64,000 nt of DNA from Paracoccus yibinensis (GTDB lineage Bacteria; Pseudomonadota; Alphaproteobacteria; Rhodobacterales; Rhodobacteraceae), in NCBI RefSeq assembly GCF_030846195.1, contig NZ_JAVCWH010000004.1, positions 1 to 64,000 of the forward strand. The letters run 5' to 3'. Position numbers and translations under genes: made by a program. Of this stretch, positions 1 to 10,963 are shown in pieces. The notes below the pieces were generated by a model. The model made no database searches and had not been told where the DNA came from. It was given only the letters and a program-made list of their open reading frames with translations. Position 1 is the first letter of the stretch. Every line of letters begins with the position of its first letter.

Positions 1-358
1 CAGCGCCCGTGCTGTCCTCGTCAACATAGGGACTGTCCAGATCACCCGTTGCACCCGCACGGGCGCCATAGGCGGATGCCGTGCTGCCCGAGGCATAGGA
101 GCTGGCCTCGTGACCGCCCCAGCCTTCGGAACACCAGCTTTCGGCACGTTCGTCGAGATTCACGCTGCCCTCGTCATCCAGGATGTCCATGGGGGTCTCA
201 TATTCGCCGCCGGTCACCCCACTCACGATCACCAAGTAGCCGCGCGAAAGCCTTTCGGCATAGGTGCAGCGGTCCTCGTCGGGAAAGAAGAAGTCGCTGA
301 GACTGTCCCAGAAACCCTTGCGATCACCCTGACACCGGTCCTGAAGCGCCTTGCTGCA
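1..358 (-). pseudogene. Fragment of a general-stress-type protein, 5' end broken, 3' end outside window
   Basis: A minus-strand frame runs off the left edge. It reads a credible acidic protein with the blocks FWDSLSDFFFPDEDR, YAERLSRGYLVIVSG and VNLDERAESWCSEGW. This layout (acidic FxPDED block, YAEGLxRG-like block, then LDERxxxWxSEGW) is known from YsnF/17M-like stress proteins often seen in Rhodobacterales; the family call is from memory of these motifs. The frame is closed upstream by an in-frame TGA at 359-361 and has no plausible start codon before the conserved part. The continuation above the stop keeps a Gly/Ala-rich stretch (ALIGVVAGAG), so a point mutation or frameshift in a once longer gene is likely. 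The plus-strand frame over the same bases (110-517) looks like a shadow. Confidence 0.5.
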
Positions 359-600
359 TCATCTCTGGTCACCCGCGCCTGCGACGACGCCGATGAGCGC
401 CTTATGCGCACTGCGCTGACCAGCTCTGGCCGCAATCTGCGCACAAAGCTGGCGGACGTGCCAGACTGCGTGGAGGAGGCCACGGGCTTGACCAAGACCG
501 AGATTCGCGAACTTTAGTGGCAATGCGCCGTGTCCGGCAGCATCTGGATCGACACTGACCCTGCCCGGATCTCTACCGGGGTGATCAACAGGAAGGTATC

Positions 601-849
601 TTGCAGACAGTCGTCCTGAAGAAAGTCAAGACGGGAGTGAGCGTCGCGTTTTCCTGTCAGCCCTGGTATGTTGCTGATCTTCAGCCGACAGCAGCACGAT
701 CCCGGGTGACCATGGTCAGCGACAAAGGCCTCAAGCACCGCCTCTATGTCGCAGACAAGCCGCAGGTGCTTGCGAGGACGCTGGCATCCGCTCTCAGGAA
801 CCATAAGGCGAGTGACAGCGGCTCGCAAAAAAGCAAATGTCCAGTTTGA
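601..849 (+). CDS. Small hypothetical protein (82 aa), paralogue of the next ORF
   Basis: I do not recognise this protein. It starts with TTG, preceded by AGGAAGG four bases upstream. It aligns without gaps to the ORF at 914-1120: both begin with a hydrophobic V(V/I)L strand, then T-x-VS---F---PW, a central V-MV block and a hydrophobic C-terminal segment. No signal peptide or membrane helix is visible. The similarity to its neighbour is the main argument that it is real, because an opposite-strand frame (514-828) is open over the same bases. It sits beside the broken stress-protein fragment. Confidence 0.4.
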   Translation: MQTVVLKKVKTGVSVAFSCQPWYVADLQPTAARSRVTMVSDKGLKHRLYVADKPQVLARTLASALRNHKASDSGSQKSKCPV

Positions 850-913
850 ACAGTGGTAATCCCCCTTTTGCGAATTATCTATTGTCGCCGGGCCTCAAAA
901 TTCTAACGCTGCC

Positions 914-1120
914 ATGATCATGAAGCGCGTCATCCTCACTGACTCTCAGACCAAAGTTTCTCGGCTTTTCGAGAGCCCGCCATGGCGGCTTGGTCGAATT
1001 AAAGAGACAAAGGACAGCAACATCTTTGAGGTCCGCATGGTCCACGAAGACGGCAAGATACTTGTCATCAACGTCAATGCCGATCGCATGTCGCTTACAA
1101 ACAGGTTCAAGAGCTGGTGA
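914..1120 (+). CDS. Small hypothetical protein (68 aa)
   Basis: The product is small, mixed basic/acidic and predicted soluble, with no recognised domain. Two Met codons (914 and 920) could start it; neither has a clear Shine-Dalgarno sequence. It shares the pattern VIL....TKVS..F..PPW......V.MV..DGK...INV with the ORF at 601-849, which points to an old tandem duplication. Base composition is lower in GC than the operon downstream. It ends about 250 bp before the convergent tctA. Function is unknown. Confidence 0.4.
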   Translation: MIMKRVILTDSQTKVSRLFESPPWRLGRIKETKDSNIFEVRMVHEDGKILVINVNADRMSLTNRFKSW

Positions 1121-1191
1121 TCACCTATACGCTGCAGAATGCAGTTCGTTAGAGAGGAATTCTATCTGCTAGGCCTAATTGCATGTCACGA

Positions 1192-1227
1192 AAGGGGATG
1201 GATTAACGGTCACTCCATTCGCTTTCC
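1192..1227 (+). repeat. 36-bp imperfect direct repeat, left copy
   Basis: This begins AAGGGGATGG and matches 12002-12037 at 28 of 36 positions in the same orientation, without gaps. The copies bracket the whole tartrate module. The look (GGGGATGG followed by CACTCC) suggests an insertion-sequence end, but no transposase is attached. Confidence 0.45.
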
Positions 1228-1304
1228 GAGTATTGTCAAACGGCAGGGATGCGGACCTACCGGTCATTTGCTGAGTGGGCGTTGCAAGCGATAGCTCTTT
1301 ATCG

Positions 1305-1352
1305 CCATCGGCACACCTGCATCAGTCTGCTTGCACCCAGGTGTGCCGATGG
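1305..1352. terminator. 15-bp perfect inverted repeat downstream of tctA
   Basis: CCATCGGCACACCTG at 1305-1319 is the exact reverse complement of 1338-1352, with an 18-nt loop. It lies 21 bp past the tctA stop, so it could end or stabilise the operon transcript. There is no T-run on the far side, so intrinsic termination is uncertain. Confidence 0.45.
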
Positions 1353-1373
1353 GGCCGCTGTACTGCGGTTTTC

Positions 1374-2882
1374 TCAGGCATCGCTTTCGGTAAAAACTTC
1401 CTCCCGACGCTTGCGGATCTGGGGCAGGAAGACCAGCACCAGAATCGCCAGCGACAGCAGCAGCAGCGTTGCGCTGATCGGACGAGTCAAGAACGTGGTA
1501 GGGTCGCCCTTCGACAGGATCATGGCGCGGCGCAGGTTCTCCTCCAGCAGCGGGCCAAGGACAAAGCCCAGCAGCAGGGGCGCGGGCTCGCAGCGAAGCT
1601 TGGACAGGACATAGCCAAGCAGGCCGAAAAACGCGACCGCAAACAGGTCGTAGGGGTTCGAGTTGACCGAATAGACCCCAATCGAACACATCGCCATGAT
1701 GATCGGGAACAGCACGTAATAGGGCACGGTCAGCAGCTTCACCCACAGCCCGATCAAGGGCAGGTTCAGCACCACCAGCATCAGGTTGCCGATCCACATC
1801 GACGCGATGATGCCCCAGAACAGCGCGGGCTGTTCGGTCACGACATTCGGCCCCGGCACGATCCCCTGGATGATCATCGCCCCGATCATCAGCGCCATCA
1901 CCGGGTTCGCCGGGATGCCCAGCGTCAGCAGCGGGATGAAGCTGGTCTGCGCCCCCGCGTTGTTGGCCGATTCGGGACCGGCGACGCCGGCCAGGGCGCC
2001 CTTGCCGAATTCGCCGGGGTTCTTCGACAGCTTCTTTTCCACCGTATAGCTGGCGAAGGAGGCCAGGATCGCCCCGCCGCCGGGCAGGATCCCCAGGACC
2101 GACCCGATGCCGGTGCCGCGCAGGACGGGGCCGACCATCTGGCGGAATTCCTCGCGGTTGGGGAACAGGCGGGTGATGTTCTTGGTCATCACTTGGCGGT
2201 CGTGTTCGTCTTCCAGGTTGCGCAGGATCTCGGCGATGCCGAAGACGCCCACGGCCACGGCCACGAAGTTCAGCCCGTCCGCGAACTGGTTCATGCCCAT
2301 CGTGAAACGCGGCGCGCCGGTATAGACGTCGGTGCCGACCATGCCCAGCAGCAGGCCCAGCACCACCATGGCAAGCGCCTTCAGCACCGATCCATGGGCA
2401 AGCGCCACCGACATCACCAGGCCCATGACCATCAGGCTGAAATATTCGGCCGCCCCGAATTTCAGCGCGATGGTCGTCAGGGGCGGCGCGAAGATCGCCA
2501 CCAGGAAGGTCGCTACGCTGCCCGCGAAGAATGACCCCAAGGCGGCAGTGGCAAGTGCCGTTCCGGCCCGCCCGCGCTTGGCCATCTGATAACCATCAAT
2601 GGCCGTCACGGCGGAGGAGCTTTCGCCCGGCATGTTGATCAGGATCGCCGTGGTCGATCCGCCGTATTGCGCCCCGTAATAGATCCCCGCCAGCATGATC
2701 AGCGACGAGACGGGTTCCAGCTGGAAGGTGATGGGCAGCAGCATGGCGATGGTTGCCGTGGCGCCGATGCCCGGCAGCACGCCGATCAGCGTGCCCAAAA
2801 GCACGCCGATCAAACAGAAGGCTAGGTTCGCCAGCGACGAGGCGACACTGAAGCCAAGCGCAAGGTTGGATAACAGGTCCAT
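1374..2882 (-). CDS. tctA: Tripartite tricarboxylate transporter, large membrane subunit TctA
   Basis: TctA (502 aa) is the large permease of a TTT-family uptake system that works with a small membrane subunit (TctB) and a periplasmic binding protein (TctC). It is highly hydrophobic throughout, with about twelve membrane segments, and carries the family block GIYYGAQYGGSTTAILINMP near residues 66-85. The start at 2882 gives the usual length of about 500 aa; the frame is open for 20 more codons upstream, but that extension overlaps tctB. It follows tctB by 10 bp and is the last gene of the tartrate operon. The substrate is inferred to be tartrate or a related C4 hydroxy-acid from context. TTT systems also take citrate and aromatic acids, so specificity is not proven. 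Confidence 0.93.
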   Translation of the reverse strand: MDLLSNLALGFSVASSLANLAFCLIGVLLGTLIGVLPGIGATATIAMLLPITFQLEPVSSLIMLAGIYYGAQYGGSTTAILINMPGESSSAVTAIDGYQMAKRGRAGTALATAALGSFFAGSVATFLVAIFAPPLTTIALKFGAAEYFSLMVMGLVMSVALAHGSVLKALAMVVLGLLLGMVGTDVYTGAPRFTMGMNQFADGLNFVAVAVGVFGIAEILRNLEDEHDRQVMTKNITRLFPNREEFRQMVGPVLRGTGIGSVLGILPGGGAILASFASYTVEKKLSKNPGEFGKGALAGVAGPESANNAGAQTSFIPLLTLGIPANPVMALMIGAMIIQGIVPGPNVVTEQPALFWGIIASMWIGNLMLVVLNLPLIGLWVKLLTVPYYVLFPIIMAMCSIGVYSVNSNPYDLFAVAFFGLLGYVLSKLRCEPAPLLLGFVLGPLLEENLRRAMILSKGDPTTFLTRPISATLLLLSLAILVLVFLPQIRKRREEVFTESDA

Positions 2883-2892
2883 ATGTGCCCCC

Positions 2893-3357
2893 TCAGACCG
2901 GCAGCCAGGGGCCGAAGCGCCGGAACGGCAGCCCCAGGCCATAAGAGAAGATCAATGTCGACATGATGGTGACGATGATTGCCAGGATCAGCGCGGGTAG
3001 CGGTCGCATCCGCACCGATGCCTGGCTGGCTATCAGCGTGGTGATGAAGAGGGCGGGCACGAAGCCCAGGCCGCGCACCGTCAGGCCGAAGAAGATCGGC
3101 GCAGGCAGGATGAACAGGATGCCCCTCCAGGCGATGCGCCCGAAGGGCTCGTCATCGGCGCGCCCGAAGGCCTTGAACAGGATCACCGCGCCCAGGATGA
3201 ACAGCAGACCCGACAGGACCATCGGAAAATAACCCGGCCCCATCCGCAGCGATGTGCCGATTTCCATTTGCAGGGCCTGCCAGCCGAAGAAGCCCCCCAA
3301 GGTCATGAAGAACAGGCCTGCAGCAATATCAGTTTGGTCTTTTGGTTTCGTGGACAT
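2893..3357 (-). CDS. tctB: Tripartite tricarboxylate transporter, small membrane subunit TctB
   Basis: TctB-family protein of 154 aa with about four membrane segments (GLFFMTLGGFFGW, MVLSGLLFILGAVILF, a central pair, and a C-terminal helix), the normal size for this subunit. The chosen start (Met before STKPKDQTD) gives a short polar N-terminus and then the first helix; six more codons upstream are open. It lies between tctC and tctA on the same strand, as in most TTT operons, and should form the membrane complex with TctA. A strong hairpin sits in the 62-bp gap between tctC and this gene. Confidence 0.9.
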   Translation of the reverse strand: MSTKPKDQTDIAAGLFFMTLGGFFGWQALQMEIGTSLRMGPGYFPMVLSGLLFILGAVILFKAFGRADDEPFGRIAWRGILFILPAPIFFGLTVRGLGFVPALFITTLIASQASVRMRPLPALILAIIVTIMSTLIFSYGLGLPFRRFGPWLPV

Positions 3358-3387
3358 GGTGCCTCCCCGCCGCATGCCGCCAACAAA

Positions 3388-3411
3388 CCCGCCGCCTCGA
3401 TGGGCGGCGGG
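3388..3411 (-). promoter_or_regulatory. GC-rich stem-loop between tctC and tctB
   Basis: CCCGCCGCC at 3388-3396 pairs perfectly with 3403-3411 around a 6-nt loop. On the minus strand it follows tctC and precedes tctB. Such hairpins often protect the 3' end of binding-protein messages or attenuate read-through, giving more TctC than TctA/TctB. That role is inference. Confidence 0.5.
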
Positions 3412-3419
3412 CGCATGGA

Positions 3420-4394
3420 TCAGTTCGCCGGAGCGTCTGCCAGCAGCTTGGACCAGCGTTCGATCTCGGAGGTGAAGCGCTCGTCCATGGCCGCAGGGGT
3501 GGCCAGATCGGCCGCGACCGGAGTGGTGCCCAGCGTCGCGAGACGGTCAATCACATCAGGATCGGCAAGGGCCTTCTGCAGAGCTTCGGACAACCGGTTG
3601 CGCACATCGTCAGGCGTGCCAGCCGGTGCCCAGATGGCGTGCCATGCCGAGAGGTTGAAGCCTTCGAGGCCACTTTCGGCCAGGGTCGGCGTGTCCGGCA
3701 GCAGGGCGATCCGCTCCGGCGTGGTCACCGCATAAGGCTTGATCTCACCTGCCTTGATCTGATTGGCCGTGTTGGTCGTCTGGTCGCACATCAGGTCGAT
3801 CTGTCCGCCCAGCAGATCGGTCATGGCCGGGCCGGTGCCCTTGTAGGGAACAACGGTGAACTCGATCCCGGTCGCCTCGCTCAACTGCCGTCCACACAGA
3901 TCGGACACCGAGCCGACACCCGCCGTCCCAAAGGTCGCGCCGGTTCCCTCGCCCTTGAGCCAGTCTAGAAGACCGGCCACATCGGCCGCCTCCAGATCCT
4001 TGCGGCTGACAAGGGTCATCGGCACGTCCGTCACCAGGCCGACCGAGGAAAAGGCTGTGTTGGTGTCGTAAGGGAGGTTGGGATAAAGCGCGCCGAAAGT
4101 CGACACGCCCACATGGTAGAGCAGCAGCGTATAGCCATCGGGCTCGGCCTTGGCGACGCGTGCCGCGCCCAGCGATCCCCCTGCACCGCCCATGTTCTCG
4201 ATCAGCACCTGCTGGCCGAACTCGGCGCTCATCTTGTCGGCAATCAGCCGGGCAACCGTGTCGCTCGGCCCACCGGCCGCCGCGGGCACGACAATGGTGA
4301 TGTTCTGGCTCGGATAGTCCTGCGCCATGGCCGCACCGGCCATAAAGGGCAGGATGCCCAAAACCACTTTCGTTGTAACCTTGAACGTCCTCAT
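3420..4394 (-). CDS. tctC: Tripartite tricarboxylate transporter substrate-binding protein TctC
   Basis: Periplasmic solute receptor of the Bug/TctC family, 324 aa. A signal peptide runs to the AMA-Q junction near residue 24 (basic MRTFKVTTK, hydrophobic core). The mature N-terminus has the family pattern YPSQNITIVVPAAAGGPSDT, and VVPYKGTGPAMTDLLGGQID appears later. The ATG at 4394 is preceded by GGAGGAGAG; an in-frame TTG immediately upstream is an alternative. It is 43 bp downstream of eno and first of the three transporter genes, so import is co-expressed with catabolism. Ligand inferred as tartrate, not shown. Confidence 0.92.
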   Translation of the reverse strand: MRTFKVTTKVVLGILPFMAGAAMAQDYPSQNITIVVPAAAGGPSDTVARLIADKMSAEFGQQVLIENMGGAGGSLGAARVAKAEPDGYTLLLYHVGVSTFGALYPNLPYDTNTAFSSVGLVTDVPMTLVSRKDLEAADVAGLLDWLKGEGTGATFGTAGVGSVSDLCGRQLSEATGIEFTVVPYKGTGPAMTDLLGGQIDLMCDQTTNTANQIKAGEIKPYAVTTPERIALLPDTPTLAESGLEGFNLSAWHAIWAPAGTPDDVRNRLSEALQKALADPDVIDRLATLGTTPVAADLATPAAMDERFTSEIERWSKLLADAPAN

Positions 4395-4437
4395 CAATCT
4401 CTCCTCCGTGTTGATGTGGAATGGTGTCTTGCCGCGA

Positions 4438-7135
<2,698 letters not shown>

Positions 7136-7139
<4 letters not shown>

Positions 7140-8383
7140 GGGATAAGAACCGCCCTGAAGTCGTTGACATTGGTCAGGGTCGGCCCGGTCTTCACCAGAT
7201 CGCCGATCCTGTCGAACAGGCTGTAGCTGTCATGCGCGGCCAGCACGGCACGCGGATCAAGTCCGGCAGCACGGGCGCGGGCCAGCGTATCGGGAGTAAT
7301 GATCGCCCCCGCCGCATCTTCACTGCCGTCAATGCCGTCGGTGTCACCTGACAGAGCATGGATGCCTGGCAGGCCGTCCAAAGCGACCGCGAGCGCAAGC
7401 AGGAACTCGGTGTTCCGCCCGCCTTTGCCCGGCTTGGACGCGCCGATGGACACGGTGGTCTCGCCTCCAGACAGCAGCACCGCCGGACCTGTGACTGGAA
7501 GACCATGCAGGGCGGCGCTGCGGGCGATGCCCGCCATGACCTGACCGGCGGCAGCGGCCTCACCCTCGATGGCATCGCCCAGGATCAGGGGCGTCACACC
7601 CGCCGCCTTTGCAATCTCCGCAGCCGCTTGGAGCGCCAAAAGCGGCGTGGAGATCATACGATAGTCTGCCTCAAACGCTGGCAAGGGCTCGGGCGCTTCC
7701 AGCAACAAGCGCCGTGCGGCCTCGGGCAAATCAGGACCAAGCATTTGAGCCACATCGGACAGATCTGCGTCGGCCTCGGGGTCATGGACCGTCGGTCCCG
7801 AAGCAATGGCCAAGGGGTCGTCGCCGGGCACATCGGAAATCGCCAGTGTCACCAGTTTCGCCGGTGCTGCCGCCAAGGCCAGTCGCCCGCCCTTGATGGC
7901 GGACAACCTGCGCCGCACCCGGTTCATCATCGAGATCGGCGCCCCGGAGGCCAGGAGCAGCTTGTTGACCTGCATCTTGTCTGCCAGCGTGAGGCCCGGT
8001 GCCGGCGCCGTCATCAGCGCCGAGCCGCCACCCGAGATCAGCGCCAACACCAGATCGTCGGGACCAAGCCCCCGCACCGCCGCAAGGATCCGTTGCGCGG
8101 CATCTGCCCCCGCCTGGTCGGGGACAGGATGGGAGGCCTCGATGACCTCAATGTTCCGCGTTGGAACCGCGTGGCCGTAGCGGGTGACAACCACGCCGGT
8201 CACATCAGACCATTCCGCCTCGACCGCGCGGGCCATGGCGGCGGCGGACTTGCCCGCCCCCACCACGACGACCCGGCCACGGGGACGTTCAGGGAGATGG
8301 CGCGCGACCGTCTTCGCCGGATCGGCGCTGTCTACCGCAGCGCCGAACAGGCGCTTGAGCAGCTCTTGGGGGTCGTGCGCCAT
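7136..8383 (-). CDS. ttuD: Glycerate 2-kinase / TtuD (MOFRL family)
   Basis: A 415-aa protein of the DUF4147-MOFRL family. The N-terminal half carries a Gly-rich nucleotide-site-like segment RVVVVGAGKSAAAMARA near residues 36-52 and LALISGGGSALMTAP. The C-terminal MOFRL domain shows LSGDTDGIDGSEDAAGA and SYSLFDRIGDLVKTGPT. The family was first called hydroxypyruvate reductase in tartrate operons and later members were shown to be ATP-dependent glycerate 2-kinases. The kinase reading fits best, because the next genes are eno and pyruvate kinase, which consume 2-phosphoglycerate. It lies 8 bp after ttuC and overlaps ttuE. Confidence 0.92.
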
Positions 8384-8391
8384 CGTCAGCC

Positions 8392-9504
8392 TCAGATGTT
8401 GGCGCCGCGGATCGCGTTGCAGACCGCGTCCGTGACTTGCTGGGTATTGGCCGTGCCACCCACATCCGGGGTCATGACGCCATCGGCGCAGACCTGCTCG
8501 ACCGCGGTCATCAGGCGCTTGGCGGCGTCAGCCTCGCCCAGGTGCTCCAGCATCTGCGCGGCGGTCCAGAAGGTCGCGACCGGGTTGGCGATGCCCTTTC
8601 CGGTGATGTCGAAGGCAGACCCATGGATCGGCTCGAACATCGAGGGGAAGCGGCGCTCGGGGTCGATGTTGCCGGTAGGCGCGACGCCCAGGGAGCCTGC
8701 CAATGCGCCTGCCAGGTCCGACAGGATGTCGGCGTGCAGGTTGGTGGCAACGATTGTGTCAAGGCTCTGCGGGTTCTTGACCATGCGCACGGTCATGGCA
8801 TCGACCAGCATCTTGTCCCAGGTGACGTCCGGAAAATCTTTCGACACCTCGGCTGCAATCTCGTCCCACATCACCATGCCATGGCGCTGCGCATTGGACT
8901 TGGTCACGACCGTCAGCAGCTTACGTGGCCGCGACTGCGCCAGCGTGAAGGCATAGCGCATGATCCGGGTGACGCCGACGCGGGTGAAGATCGCGACCTC
9001 AGTGCCGACCTCTTCGGGGAAGCCCTTGTGGGCGCGGCCGCCATGACCGGAATACTCGCCCTCCGAGTTTTCGCGCACGATCACCCAGTCCAGGTCGCCG
9101 GGTCCGACATCCGCCAGCGGTGACTGGATGCCCGGCAGGATCTTCGTGGGCCGAACATTGGCATACTGGTCGAAGCCCTGGCAGATCGGCAGGCGCAGAC
9201 CCCACAGGGTGATATGATCGGGCACATCAGGAGCACCCACGGCGCCGAAGAAGATGGCATCAAAAGCCTTCAGTTGCTCGGGTCCGTCCTCTGGCATCAG
9301 CGCGCCGGTCTTCTTGTAGCGGTCCGAGCCCCAGTCGAAATGGGTGACATCGAAGGCGAACTTGCCGTCACGCTTGGCCAGGGCTTCCAGAGCCTGCAGG
9401 CCTGCGGCGATCACTTCCGGGCCGATCCCGTCTGCAGGAATGGCGGCGATGCGGTAGGTGCGGGTGTCAGCGGACATGTTGGAGGCTTTCTGTGCAATGG
9501 TCAT
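8392..9504 (-). CDS. ttuC: Tartrate dehydrogenase/decarboxylase (TtuC)
   Basis: Member of the isocitrate/isopropylmalate dehydrogenase superfamily, 370 aa. Known TtuC-type enzymes are NAD- and divalent-metal-dependent and act on tartrate isomers and D-malate; with meso-tartrate they release D-glycerate. Visible features: the RENSEGEYSGHGG active-site loop, the catalytic-lysine region VDAMTVRMVKNPQ, and the metal-binding NLHADILSDLAGALAGSLG signature. The start at 9504 has AAGG about 10 bp upstream; an internal Met at 9477 (MSADTRTYR) is an alternative without a clear ribosome site. It is 3 bp from ttuB and 8 bp from ttuD. D-malate dehydrogenase is the main alternative, but the glycerate kinase neighbour favours tartrate. 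Confidence 0.93.
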   Translation of the reverse strand: MTIAQKASNMSADTRTYRIAAIPADGIGPEVIAAGLQALEALAKRDGKFAFDVTHFDWGSDRYKKTGALMPEDGPEQLKAFDAIFFGAVGAPDVPDHITLWGLRLPICQGFDQYANVRPTKILPGIQSPLADVGPGDLDWVIVRENSEGEYSGHGGRAHKGFPEEVGTEVAIFTRVGVTRIMRYAFTLAQSRPRKLLTVVTKSNAQRHGMVMWDEIAAEVSKDFPDVTWDKMLVDAMTVRMVKNPQSLDTIVATNLHADILSDLAGALAGSLGVAPTGNIDPERRFPSMFEPIHGSAFDITGKGIANPVATFWTAAQMLEHLGEADAAKRLMTAVEQVCADGVMTPDVGGTANTQQVTDAVCNAIRGANI

Positions 9505-9507
9505 GGC

Positions 9508-10821
9508 TCAGCCTTTTTGAATGGCGGTGGAGGTAGGAGCAGGAACGTCTTTGCGTGCCGTGCCTGCAATGATCAGGGTGACGATGGCCGACAGGACGAG
9601 AAGGCTGGCGACGAAGTAGAGGCCCCACTCGAAGCTTCCCGTGCTTTCCTTGATCAGGCCGATAGCATAGGGACCCACAAACCCACCGAGGTTCCCAAGC
9701 GAGTTGATCGTGGCAATGCCGGTTGCGGCAGCCGATCCCGACAGGAACATGGTGGGCATAGACCACAGTGGCGGCTTGGCGGCACTGACGCCGGCATTCA
9801 CCAGCACCAGAGCCAGCACGACCGCGACCAGAGACACAGCAAAGCCTGCAAAGAACAACCCGAGGCCAGCAGCCAGGCAGGCGAGCGTCACATGCCAGGT
9901 GCGTTCGCCGGTGCGGTCGGAGTGGCGCGACCAGGTATACATGGCGATGACGGCGAAGATCGGCGGGATGGCGTTGACAAGGCCGGTCTGGAACGAGGTC
10001 AGGCCAAGTGCATTCAGCATCTGCGGTGCCCAGATCCCCAGCGTGTAGAGGCCAGCGGACGTCCCGAAGTAGACCAGCGACAGCGCCAGCACACGGGGGT
10101 CGGTCATGCCCTTCAGGATCGAGTGGCTGGCCCCGGCCTTGTCCTTGGCCGCACGTTCGGCATTCATGGTGCCGGACAGCCATTCGCGCTCCTCAGGCTC
10201 CAGCCATTTGGCCTTTTCCGGGCGATCAGTCATGTAGAACAGGACGACGACACCAAGAATAAGTGCGGGGATTGCCTCCAGCACGAACATCCACTGCCAG
10301 CCGTGCCAGCCCGCAAGACCGTCCATCTCAAGCAGCGCGCCCGAGATTGGCGAACCGAGCGCAACTGAGATTGGCGCGGCAGCCATGAAGAGTGCTGTTA
10401 CCTGGGCGCGGCTCTTCGCCGGGAACCAGTAGCTGAGATAAAGGATGATCCCCGGGAAGAACCCGGCCTCAGCGGCGCCCAGCAGAAAGCGCAGAATATA
10501 GAAGCTGGTCGGCCCTTGGACGAAAGCCATGGCCCCCGAGATCAGCCCCCAGGTGATCATCACCCGTGCGATCCACAGTCGAGCACCAAACTTTTCCAAG
10601 GCCAGGTTCGAGGGCACTTCGAACAGGAAGTAGCCGATGAAGAACAGGCCCGCCCCGAAGCCGAAGATCGAGGGCGACAGGCCCACGTCCTCGTTCATGT
10701 GGATGGCGGCAAAGCCTACATTCACGCGATCAAGGAACGCGATGAAGTAGAGCAGCATGATGAAGGGAATAATACGCCATGAGATTTTTCTCATGACGCG
10801 CTTTTCGAGCGCATCGCTCAT
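9508..10821 (-). CDS. ttuB: MFS transporter, tartrate type (TtuB)
   Basis: Major facilitator of the anion:cation symporter family (437 aa, about twelve membrane helices). The N-terminus has the block RIIPFIMLLYFIAFLDRVNVG, followed by the FLFEVPSNLALEKFGAR loop typical of phthalate/tartrate permeases. The start at 10821 has a strong GGGAGGATCAC site just upstream; the frame is open 18 codons further but without a site. It is the first gene of the operon, divergent from the LysR gene. The same operon also encodes a TTT importer, so the cell may use two uptake routes with different affinity or different isomers. Confidence 0.9.
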   Translation of the reverse strand: MSDALEKRVMRKISWRIIPFIMLLYFIAFLDRVNVGFAAIHMNEDVGLSPSIFGFGAGLFFIGYFLFEVPSNLALEKFGARLWIARVMITWGLISGAMAFVQGPTSFYILRFLLGAAEAGFFPGIILYLSYWFPAKSRAQVTALFMAAAPISVALGSPISGALLEMDGLAGWHGWQWMFVLEAIPALILGVVVLFYMTDRPEKAKWLEPEEREWLSGTMNAERAAKDKAGASHSILKGMTDPRVLALSLVYFGTSAGLYTLGIWAPQMLNALGLTSFQTGLVNAIPPIFAVIAMYTWSRHSDRTGERTWHVTLACLAAGLGLFFAGFAVSLVAVVLALVLVNAGVSAAKPPLWSMPTMFLSGSAAATGIATINSLGNLGGFVGPYAIGLIKESTGSFEWGLYFVASLLVLSAIVTLIIAGTARKDVPAPTSTAIQKG

Positions 10822-10963
10822 GTGATCCTCCCGGATATGGAAAGCGCTCTCCTCAGCGCTTCTCGAAAATACCAAACCGGCCGGTCTTCCCTCAATCGTT
10901 CAAGAACTGTATACTGAAATGATATAATCTGGTGGCATCACGTGGACATAACTCGGTGGTATC
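10822..10963. promoter_or_regulatory. Divergent ttuB/ttuA control region with a 17-bp direct repeat
   Basis: The 142-bp gap separates the operon from its LysR gene. A TATAAT hexamer lies at 10923-10928 facing ttuA, with no good -35 box. Two copies of an ATAA-(N3)-GGTGG-(N)-ATCA motif lie at 10924-10940 and 10948-10964. They match at 13 of 17 positions, are offset by 24 bp, and the second reaches the ttuA start codon. LysR regulators normally bind and autoregulate in such gaps; that these repeats are the binding site is inference. Confidence 0.5.

Noticed and set aside
1305-1352. Calling the 15-bp inverted repeat an intrinsic terminator with confidence
   Set aside because: There is no T-run on either side, so it is listed only as a possible terminator.
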